Shown here: positions 6,873 through 12,486 of the stretch, piece after piece
How the letters are laid out: each line of letters begins with the position of its first letter
How positions within the stretch are numbered: position 1 is the first letter of the stretch
NCBI GenBank assembly: GCA_003484265.1
Contig: DNDO01000234.1
Coordinates: forward strand, 471 to 18,410
Reading direction: 5' to 3'
Length of the DNA stretch: 17,940 nt
Source: Anaerolineae bacterium
GTDB lineage: Bacteria; Chloroflexota; Anaerolineae; Anaerolineales; Villigracilaceae
Translations under genes and position numbers: made by a program
Notes under the pieces: model-generated
What the model was told of the DNA's origin: nothing
Seen by the model: only the letters and a program-made list of their open reading frames with translations
The model's database searches: none

Positions 6873-6926
6873 TTTACCTAATAACGGGTGTAGACTTTAC
6901 GCCCGTTATTAGGTAAATAACCTAAT
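6873..6926 (+). repeat. Long hairpin with a third repeat arm between the DUF1761 and YciI-like genes
   Basis: The arm 6873-6888 (TTTACCTAATAACGGG) pairs perfectly over 16 nt with 6902-6917. Pairing can continue inward with G-T wobbles to a 3-nt loop. There is no T-tract after the stem, so it is not a classic intrinsic terminator, although such a long stem after a stop codon probably protects the 3' end or stalls transcription. The heptamer ACCTAAT of the left arm (6876-6882) recurs at 6920-6926, so the right-arm ATTAGGT (6908-6914) could pair with either copy. The second copy ends 23 nt before the ATG at 6949. Confidence 0.6.
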
Positions 6927-6948
6927 GCTAATTCCACAGGGAGAAAAA

Positions 6949-7308
6949 ATGACGTACAACGACAAACAAGCCTGGAAAGATGCCGAAGCGATGGGGATGA
7001 CGATCTATTATATCTTTCTGCTTAAGAAAGGACCCGCTTGGAGTCCAGACTCAACGCCTGAGATCAGCACTTTGCAGGAGGCTCATATGGCAAACCTCAC
7101 GCGTCTGGCTGAAATGGGCAAACTCGTTATTAATGGTCCATTGCTCGATTCATTTGCAACCAGTGGTGAGATACGCGGCGTTGGTGCTCTCAAAGCAAAT
7201 TCGCTTGAAGAGGCGCAGGAATTGATCGGCACCGATCCGATGGTAAAGGTGGGGAGATTGATATTTGAACTTCACACATGGATGATCAATAAAAATATTT
7301 TGCCATAA
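6949..7308 (+). CDS. YciI-like (YCII-related) domain protein
   Basis: This is a 119-residue protein with the single-domain YciI fold pattern. The N-terminal strand is YYIFLLKKGPAW (20-31). It is followed by LQEAHMANLTRLAEMGKLVINGPLLD (42-67), with the family's His at 46, then RGVGALKANSLEEAQELIGTDPMVKVGRLIFELHTW (76-111), with the family's Asp at 96. The His-Asp pair is the putative active site in this dimeric alpha-beta barrel family, whose reactions are mostly unknown. I choose the ATG at 6949, since AGGGAGA (6938-6944) lies 4 nt upstream. An in-frame ATG at 6925 would add eight residues and lacks a ribosome-binding site. The first 18 residues are polar and precede the domain. Confidence 0.82.
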   Translation: MTYNDKQAWKDAEAMGMTIYYIFLLKKGPAWSPDSTPEISTLQEAHMANLTRLAEMGKLVINGPLLDSFATSGEIRGVGALKANSLEEAQELIGTDPMVKVGRLIFELHTWMINKNILP

Positions 7309-7327
7309 AACTATAATGCGAACCACC

Positions 7328-7355
7328 TTGACGTGTAGGGGACAAAGTGTAAAAT
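7328..7355 (+). promoter_or_regulatory. Sigma-70-type promoter for the FtsK/HerA-like ATPase gene
   Basis: TTGACG (7328-7333) and TAAAAT (7350-7355) are separated by 16 nt. This is the best -35/-10 pair in the window. Transcription should begin near 7362, inside the inverted repeat described next. That leaves a leader of about 24 nt carrying AAAGGA (7374-7379), which is 6 nt before the ATG at 7386. Confidence 0.6.
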
Positions 7356-7370
7356 AGAACATACGTTCTA
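7355..7370. promoter_or_regulatory. Predicted LexA (SOS) box of the Gram-positive type
   Basis: TAGAACATACGTTCTA is an inverted repeat with perfect 6-nt arms around ATAC. It contains GAAC-ATAC-GTTC (7357-7368), matching the B. subtilis LexA consensus CGAACRNRYGTTYG at every position except the outermost pair. It abuts the -10 hexamer and covers the expected transcription start, the ideal position for a repressor. I recall that the Chloroflexota genus Dehalococcoides was reported to use this same LexA sequence type. A chance palindrome remains possible. Confidence 0.6.
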
Positions 7371-7385
7371 GTGAAAGGATAACGT

Positions 7386-8171
7386 ATGTCTCCCGATCCC
7401 CAACAATTTTCTTTTGGACAAAATTCATATTTAGAAATTAAGGATGAAGAATCCGCGCTTACTCCTCAGCCGAAAACTGTTTCTGTTTCGTTGAGTAGTA
7501 TCCTCACTAAAAGTGGACCATTACCGCGTGAAGCCCTCTTCCTCGGCGTTGCATCAGACGGTTTACCTGTCCTGTTGAATTTGCATGACCCAATTCCGGG
7601 CCCGTTACTTGTCACAGGCGAGGCAGGATCGGGCAAAACGGCGTTTTTACAATCTGTTGTACGCGCTCTTATACAATCGCATCAACCAAGCGACTTGCAA
7701 TACGGAGTTGTCACCAGCCGCCCTGATGAGTGGAATGAGATCACGAACACCGATCATCGAGCCGGTGTCTTCTTTGTAACAGACAAGGGCACACATGGCC
7801 TCGTCCGTTCGATGGCAACCTGGGCGCATGAGAACAAGAATTCTCGCCAGTCTGTGTTGTTAATCGTGGACGATCTTGAAGCAATTGCTAAATTAGACCT
7901 TGATGCTCTGCAAAACTTCCGCTGGCTCCTCGCGCGCGGACCGTCCCGCCGTGTATGGCCCATCGTCACAATGGATGCGGAGCGTTATGGTCAGGTCCTC
8001 GCGTGGATTCCGCTTTTCCGCTCTCGTATATTTGGTTGCATCAAGAATGAACAAGCGGGGAATGCGCTTGGCGGTGACAAATTGTCAGCATTGTATACAC
8101 TAGAAGCGCCGAATCAGTTTTCCCTGCGAGAGAACGATTCGTGGGTCAGGTTTCGTTTGCCGGGAGAATAA
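7386..8171 (+). CDS. Compact FtsK/HerA-superfamily-like ATPase, predicted SOS-regulated
   Basis: This is a 261-residue soluble P-loop protein. A polar N-terminal tail (1-45) precedes LFLGVASDGLPVLLNLHDP (51-69), which resembles the strand pair before the P-loop of FtsK/HerA ATPases. Then come Walker A GEAGSGKT (78-85) and Walker B LLIVDDLE (158-165). Next is WPIVTMDAERY (191-201), in the place of the sensor strand, and RSRIFGCI (212-219), which resembles the NFPTRIAF region of FtsK-type motors. The C-terminus (QFSLRENDSWVRFRLPGE) is a short beta tail. There are no transmembrane helices, no FtsK gamma domain and no nuclease or helicase addition, so it is a lone motor core far smaller than FtsK. 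The start is set by AAAGGA 6 nt upstream. The promoter and LexA-type box suggest DNA-damage induction. The substrate and partners are unknown. The superfamily call is moderately sure; the precise family is not. Confidence 0.72.
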   Translation: MSPDPQQFSFGQNSYLEIKDEESALTPQPKTVSVSLSSILTKSGPLPREALFLGVASDGLPVLLNLHDPIPGPLLVTGEAGSGKTAFLQSVVRALIQSHQPSDLQYGVVTSRPDEWNEITNTDHRAGVFFVTDKGTHGLVRSMATWAHENKNSRQSVLLIVDDLEAIAKLDLDALQNFRWLLARGPSRRVWPIVTMDAERYGQVLAWIPLFRSRIFGCIKNEQAGNALGGDKLSALYTLEAPNQFSLRENDSWVRFRLPGE

Positions 8172-8196
8172 CATCTCCGTCTTATGCTAGAATCTT

Positions 8197-8233
8197 TTTG
8201 AGTCAAGCGTCGTCGTTTTCTGTTTGACTCAAA
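8197..8233 (+). repeat. Inverted repeat between the ATPase and GNAT genes
   Basis: TTTGAGTCAA (8197-8206) and TTGACTCAAA (8224-8233) are perfect 10-nt complements with a 17-nt loop. It starts 25 nt after the ATPase stop and ends 7 nt before the Shine-Dalgarno of the next gene. There is no following T-run, so it may be a weak terminator or mRNA-stabilising hairpin, or an operator for the GNAT gene. I cannot decide from sequence. Confidence 0.45.
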
Positions 8234-8254
8234 TTATTTAAGGACAGGAGTATC

Positions 8255-8713
8255 GTGGAAGAAATATTTATTTTCCGCAATTATCAACCAAAGGATTTTG
8301 ATGCCGTCACCATTTTGTGGCGCATCGCGCGTGAAAGGTCATTGCCTGAGTTTCAACGTGCAAAGGGACATTTCTTTTACGAAGATCGAGAATATTTCAA
8401 AAACCATATTTTGATGAATAATAAAGTTTGGGTAGTTGATGTGGAAGAGTATCCTGTCGCTTTCATTGCAATGGAATCCGATTTTATCGATCATTTGTAC
8501 ATTCATCCTGACCATTGGAGGAAGGGGATAGGTTCGGCTCTTTTGGATCATGCAAAGGCGCAGTCTCCGGATCATTTATGGCTGTTTACGCTGCAGGTCA
8601 ATTCTGGCGCGCGCGCGTTCTATGAAAGGTATGGCTTCACAGCAGAGAAATTTGGTGTGAGCCCCGCACCGGAGAGTGAGCCGGATGTGGAATATCATTG
8701 GCGAAGGAAATAA
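8255..8713 (+). CDS. GNAT family N-acetyltransferase
   Basis: This is a 152-residue protein starting at GTG 8255. ACAGGAG (8244-8250) lies 4 nt upstream and decides the start. The GNAT fold is clear. The N-terminal RNYQPKDFDAVTILW (8-22) is the first strand and helix. Motif A is IDHLYIHPDHWRKGIGSALLDHA (78-100), with the acetyl-CoA pyrophosphate loop R89-K-G-I-G93. Motif B is LFTLQVNSGARAFYERYGF (110-128), with the usual Asn and Tyr. The pattern is RimI-like, but whether it acetylates a protein, an amine or an antibiotic cannot be told. It is a free-standing gene behind a hairpin. Confidence 0.88.
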   Translation: MEEIFIFRNYQPKDFDAVTILWRIARERSLPEFQRAKGHFFYEDREYFKNHILMNNKVWVVDVEEYPVAFIAMESDFIDHLYIHPDHWRKGIGSALLDHAKAQSPDHLWLFTLQVNSGARAFYERYGFTAEKFGVSPAPESEPDVEYHWRRK

Positions 8714-8730
8714 CAGATACATAATGGGGT

Positions 8731-8759
8731 TTTACGAAACACTTGATACGCTTTAGAAT
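8731..8759 (+). promoter_or_regulatory. Promoter of the alr operon, leaderless start
   Basis: TTTACG (8731-8736) and TAGAAT (8754-8759) are separated by 17 nt. The -10 box ends 6 nt before the ATG at 8766, and the sequence between (TCGTTT) has no Shine-Dalgarno. Transcription would start essentially at the start codon. Confidence 0.6.
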
Positions 8760-8765
8760 TCGTTT

Positions 8766-9875
8766 ATGACCGAACATATTCGCCCCGTGTATCTTGAAAT
8801 CCACTTATCTCAATTAAAGGAAAACTTGGAAGCCATCCGCAGGCATGTTGCCCCGGCGATGGTGATGCCGATGATCAAAGCCAACGCGTATGGTCACGGC
8901 GTGGACGGCGTTGCGCCGTTCCTCGAGCCGTATGTAGACTATTTTGGCGTGGCAATCCTTGAAGAGGGAATTCATCTACGCAAGCTGGGAATTAAGAAAC
9001 CCATCCTTGTTGCCGGCGGGACTCTGCCGGAGCAGGTGCCTTATTTTGCAGAATATAATTTGACACTGACAGGTTCATCCATTGAGTTGCTTGAGATGGC
9101 AGATGATGTTGGAAAGAAAACTGGTACACGGATCACGACTCATCTGAAATTCGATACTGGCATGGAAAGAGTGGGAGTCCACGAATATGAAGCACAAGGC
9201 TTAATCGAAAAAGCGACAGCGTGTAGCCACCTGAATATTGAAGGAGTCTATACTCATCTTGCAAATTCGGAATTGGCCGACAAGGCTTATTCTTTATTGC
9301 AATTGGAGCGTTTTCAAACTATTGTCGATGTGTATGATAAATTGGCCATCCCCTTACCGCCTATTAGGCACGTCAGTAATTCGGGCGGTATACTAAATCT
9401 GCCTCAAGCGCACTTTGACATGGTTCGTCCGGGTATATTGTTTTACGGCGTATATCCTGGTGATGAAGCGGAGCGTATCATTGATGTAAAACCTGCATTG
9501 ACATGGCACGCGCGAGTCTCCTTCTCAAAACGGACAAGGCCAGGGCGGGCTGTCAGTTATGGGTCGTTGTGGCAGGCTGAAGCGGAAACAAGAATCGTCA
9601 CCGTCCCATGCGGCTATGCTGATGGATATTTCCGCCGCATGTCGAATAATGCGCGGGTGATGATCGGCTCAAAGAAATATCCGCAAGTGGGGCGCATTTG
9701 CATGGATCAGTTTATGGTGGATGTCGGTGACGATGACGTGAAAGTCGGCGACCATGTTATTTTGCTGGGGAAAGATATTAAGGCAGAAGATCTTGCGAAG
9801 TGGACTGGCACAAATGAGTATGAAGTGCTCACAAATATCAGCGCGCGCGTGCCGCGCATGTACGTCATTGAGTGA
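8766..9875 (+). CDS. alr: Alanine racemase (PLP-dependent)
   Basis: The enzyme converts L-alanine to D-alanine for peptidoglycan precursors in the cytoplasm. The 369-residue length is typical. The TIM-barrel N-domain opens with VYLEIHLSQLKENLEAIRR, and the PLP lysine is Lys38 in the signature MPMIKANAYGHG (34-45). KFDTGMERVGV (128-138) and VSNSGGIL (203-210) follow as expected. The second catalytic residue, Tyr265 in RAVSYG (261-266), begins the C-terminal domain. CGYADGYFRRM (282-292) and GRICMDQFMVD (309-319), both conserved PLP- or substrate-site segments, complete it. The start has no Shine-Dalgarno, but a TAGAAT box ends 6 nt before it, suggesting leaderless translation. lspA follows after 34 nt, and the two are probably in one operon. 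Confidence 0.96.
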   Translation: MTEHIRPVYLEIHLSQLKENLEAIRRHVAPAMVMPMIKANAYGHGVDGVAPFLEPYVDYFGVAILEEGIHLRKLGIKKPILVAGGTLPEQVPYFAEYNLTLTGSSIELLEMADDVGKKTGTRITTHLKFDTGMERVGVHEYEAQGLIEKATACSHLNIEGVYTHLANSELADKAYSLLQLERFQTIVDVYDKLAIPLPPIRHVSNSGGILNLPQAHFDMVRPGILFYGVYPGDEAERIIDVKPALTWHARVSFSKRTRPGRAVSYGSLWQAEAETRIVTVPCGYADGYFRRMSNNARVMIGSKKYPQVGRICMDQFMVDVGDDDVKVGDHVILLGKDIKAEDLAKWTGTNEYEVLTNISARVPRMYVIE

Positions 9876-9909
9876 TGGTAGAATGGGGCGATTTCGTTTG
9901 AGGTGAAAA

Positions 9910-10452
9910 TTGAACAACTTGGTTCGAAAATATTGGCAGATTATTGTTATCGCGGCGGTTATAGTCGCACTCGATCAATGGACGAAAAATTTAGTGCGCG
10001 CGAACATTCCTTTAGGCGGCAGGTGGTTACCCGAGTCCTTGGAATGGCTCAGTCCATATGCGCGCATCGTGCATTGGTATAACACCGGCGCGGCGTTCGG
10101 TTTATTTAAAGAGGGAAGCATGGTTTTTACGGTGCTTGCCTTTATCGTTATCGGTTTGATCCTTTATTACTACCCCCAGGTCGAAAAGGCAGATTGGTCA
10201 TTGCGGCTTGCAATGAGCATGCAATTGGGCGGCGCGGTCGGCAACCTTGCCGACCGCCTTATGATCGGGCATGTCACCGATTTTATCTCCGTCGGCACGT
10301 TCCCAGTTTTCAATGTGGCAGATGCAAGTATCAGTGTTGGCGCGGCGGTATTGCTTATTGGTGTTTGGATAATGGAACGCGGTGAAAAGAAGACCAAGGA
10401 ATCGGCTGAAGAGAATGCAAACACAACGATTAACGAAGTGACCAGTGAGTGA
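9910..10452 (+). CDS. lspA: Lipoprotein signal peptidase (signal peptidase II)
   Basis: This integral membrane aspartic protease cleaves the signal peptide of prolipoproteins just before the lipidated cysteine. The 180-residue protein has four helices, at about 10-24, 66-88, 98-115 and 137-155. The catalytic aspartates are Asp115 in GNLADR (111-116) and Asp138 in FNVADASI (134-141). DQWTKNLVR (22-30), NTGAAFGLF (58-66) and HVTDFI (121-126) are further family motifs. A charged tail of about 25 residues follows the last helix. The start is a TTG at 9910 with GAGGTGA (9900-9906) only 3 nt away. The in-frame TTG at 9919, 12 nt after it, is an alternative that would remove three residues. A TAGAAT at 9879-9884 could add a local promoter. 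Its end overlaps rluD by 8 nt, the common lspA-rluD pairing. Confidence 0.95.
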   Translation: MNNLVRKYWQIIVIAAVIVALDQWTKNLVRANIPLGGRWLPESLEWLSPYARIVHWYNTGAAFGLFKEGSMVFTVLAFIVIGLILYYYPQVEKADWSLRLAMSMQLGGAVGNLADRLMIGHVTDFISVGTFPVFNVADASISVGAAVLLIGVWIMERGEKKTKESAEENANTTINEVTSE

Positions 10453-11368
10453 GCGTACTGTAAGCTTTTTGTTCGAGCAAGAGACTTCTGAGCGACTTGA
10501 TAAATTTCTGGTCGTACAGTTGCCGGAGTTTTCCCGTGCACGTATACAAGGTTTTATTGCGAATGGTCATGTGGATGTGAACGGTCAACCCGCGTGGAAA
10601 ACTGGCCAGTCCCTTGAATTCGGCACCACGGTGACGGTTCGAATTCCGCCAACCATCGCGACAGCAATTATCCCGGAAAATATCCCACTTGATATTATTT
10701 TCGAGAATGATGACCTGATCGTGGTCAATAAACTTGCCGGCATGGTAGTACATCCCGCCGCTGGGCACCCGTCCGGGACATTGGTTAACGCGGTCATGGG
10801 ATACGACCCTGAAATTGAAGGCATCGGTGGTGAGGAACGCCCTGGCGTTGTGCATCGCCTCGATAAAGAGACTTCTGGATTAATCCTGCTCGCGAAGAAC
10901 GAACGCGCGCATCGTTGGCTGCAAGACCAGTTCCGTCTGCGGAAAGTTAATAAAACCTATCTCGCCCTTGTGGATGGCAAACCGCCGACACCCTCCGGGC
11001 GGGTCGAAGCCCACATTGGGCGCGATACAAAACAGCGAAAACGCATGGCAATTGTTTCTGAAAAGAAGGGGCGCGAAGCTGTTTCAGAATATCAGACGAT
11101 CGAAGAGTTCAATAGTCACACGCTGCTTGAATTTCATCCGCATACTGGGCGGACGCATCAAATCCGATTGCATTGCGTCTTTTTGAATTGCCCGATCGTG
11201 GGTGATAAGGTATATGGGCGTAAGAAACCCACAGTGGATATAAAGCGGCACTTTCTTCATGCGTATCGTTTGAGTATCATTCTGCCGAACGAAACACAGC
11301 CAATGAATTTCGAAGCGCCGTTACCGGTGGAGCTCGAGATTGTATTGGAAAATTTACGTAAAGGATGA
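10445..11368 (+). CDS. rluD: RluA-family pseudouridine synthase, RluD-like
   Basis: It isomerises uridines to pseudouridine in large-subunit rRNA; E. coli RluD acts on helix 69 of 23S rRNA. The 307-residue protein has an N-terminal S4 RNA-binding domain (about 16-65; ERLDKFLVVQLPEFSRARIQ, then NGHVDVNG). The catalytic domain contains VVNKLAGMVVHP (93-104) and GVVHRLDKETSGLILLAK (134-151), with the catalytic Asp140. HPHTGRTHQIRLH and a typical C-terminus follow. The architecture fits RluD or RluC better than RluA, which lacks S4. The exact target is not readable. The GTG start lies inside the end of lspA (8-nt overlap), so translation is probably coupled. The threonine aldolase start is 4 nt after its stop. 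Confidence 0.93.
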   Translation: MSERTVSFLFEQETSERLDKFLVVQLPEFSRARIQGFIANGHVDVNGQPAWKTGQSLEFGTTVTVRIPPTIATAIIPENIPLDIIFENDDLIVVNKLAGMVVHPAAGHPSGTLVNAVMGYDPEIEGIGGEERPGVVHRLDKETSGLILLAKNERAHRWLQDQFRLRKVNKTYLALVDGKPPTPSGRVEAHIGRDTKQRKRMAIVSEKKGREAVSEYQTIEEFNSHTLLEFHPHTGRTHQIRLHCVFLNCPIVGDKVYGRKKPTVDIKRHFLHAYRLSIILPNETQPMNFEAPLPVELEIVLENLRKG

Positions 11369-11372
11369 TGAG

Positions 11373-12416
11373 ATGGAATTTGTCGATCTTCGTTCAGATA
11401 CTGTAACAAAGCCCACGCCTGAAATGCGCGAAGCGATGGCGGAAGCCGAGGTGGGCGACGATGTTTTTCGTGATGATCCAACAGTCAACAAGTTGGAGGC
11501 GCTGGCGGCTGAAATGCTGGGAAAAGAATCCGCGATATTCGTCCCGTCCGGGACAATGGGCAACTTGCTTGCATTGCTTGTCCACTGCCAGCGAGGGGAT
11601 GAGATCATCGTTGGGAATAAGTCTCATATTTATTTGAATGAAGCAGGAGGGATGTCTGCGTTGGGCGGCATTCAGCCATGCGCGATTCTGAATCAAAAAG
11701 ATGGGACGCTTGCCGTTGACGATATTCTCGCCTCCATCCGATCAGAAGATGTGCATCATCCCATTACAAGGTTGATCTGTCTCGAAAATACGCAAAACAT
11801 TTGCGGTGGCGTCCCGCTGACCGTGGAATATACAAGGCTAGTTGGTGAGATCGCGCGTGAAAATAACCTATCTCTTCACATTGACGGCGCGCGCATATTC
11901 AATGCCGCAGTCGCGCAAAATGTGAATGTGAAAGAGTTATCCGCGCCCGCCGACTCGGTGATGTTCTGCCTGAGCAAAGGATTGGCTTCCCCGATTGGTT
12001 CCATGCTGGTTGGGACGGAAAAATTTATCAACCGTGCACGCCATCTGCGAAAAATGCTCGGTGGCGGGATGCGGCAGGCAGGCATTGTTGCCGCGGCAGG
12101 ACTCATCTCGATGGAGAAATTAGCCGAACGTTTGGCTGATGATCATGTTCGCGCAAAAAAAATCGCGGACGGATTGCGGAAAATCGACGGCCTGGTAGTG
12201 GATGATGGACCGTATACGAATATGATCTTTTTGAATCTATCGGAAAACATTAAATTATCAATGCAGAGGATTGCTGAAAAATTGAAAGAATCTGGTGTGT
12301 TGATCGATGCGGACAATTCACGAAGGCTTCGCCTCGTGACACACTACTGGATCGATGATGAAGGTGTTGACAAGAGCATCTCTGCCTTTCAGAAGGCATT
12401 GACTACGGTTGAATGA
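11373..12416 (+). CDS. ltaE: Low-specificity L-threonine aldolase (PLP-dependent)
   Basis: It cleaves L-threonine or L-allo-threonine to glycine and acetaldehyde. The 347-residue length matches the family. The opening MEFVDLRSDTVTKPTPEM is diagnostic. GDDVFRDDPTVNKLE (28-42), PSGTMGN (58-64), LENTQNICGG (137-146) and HIDGARIFNAA (169-179), with the PLP-contacting Asp171, precede the Schiff-base lysine. That lysine is Lys202 in CLSKGLASPIGS (199-210). GGGMRQAG follows near residue 230. The ATG at 11373 is chosen because AAAGGA (11360-11365) lies 7 nt upstream. Readings that begin earlier run inside rluD. It is the last gene of the alr-lspA-rluD set and converges on the HD-GYP gene across 70 nt. 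The substrate preference (L- or D-, threo- or allo-) cannot be fixed from sequence, but the length and motifs favour the L-type. Confidence 0.94.
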   Translation: MEFVDLRSDTVTKPTPEMREAMAEAEVGDDVFRDDPTVNKLEALAAEMLGKESAIFVPSGTMGNLLALLVHCQRGDEIIVGNKSHIYLNEAGGMSALGGIQPCAILNQKDGTLAVDDILASIRSEDVHHPITRLICLENTQNICGGVPLTVEYTRLVGEIARENNLSLHIDGARIFNAAVAQNVNVKELSAPADSVMFCLSKGLASPIGSMLVGTEKFINRARHLRKMLGGGMRQAGIVAAAGLISMEKLAERLADDHVRAKKIADGLRKIDGLVVDDGPYTNMIFLNLSENIKLSMQRIAEKLKESGVLIDADNSRRLRLVTHYWIDDEGVDKSISAFQKALTTVE

Positions 12417-12486
12417 ACGGAATGATAGTCACCACTGTCCATATCGCATGTTCTGATGTTCTCATTCAGATGGCTCAGAAATAAAT

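Noticed and set aside
6725..6916. Alternative frame across the end of the DUF1761 gene and the hairpin
   Set aside because: The translation is Cys/Arg/Gln-rich, a typical out-of-frame shadow of a membrane protein, and ends inside the inverted repeat.
9879..9884. TAGAAT as a leaderless promoter for lspA
   Set aside because: It lies 25 nt before the TTG start, which has its own Shine-Dalgarno. No -35 is seen. It may be a minor internal promoter but does not fit the leaderless geometry.
12417..12486. Terminator between the convergent aldolase and HD-GYP genes
   Set aside because: Only a weak 5-nt stem (TCTGA/TCAGA) is visible and there is no T-run on either strand, so I do not call a terminator.
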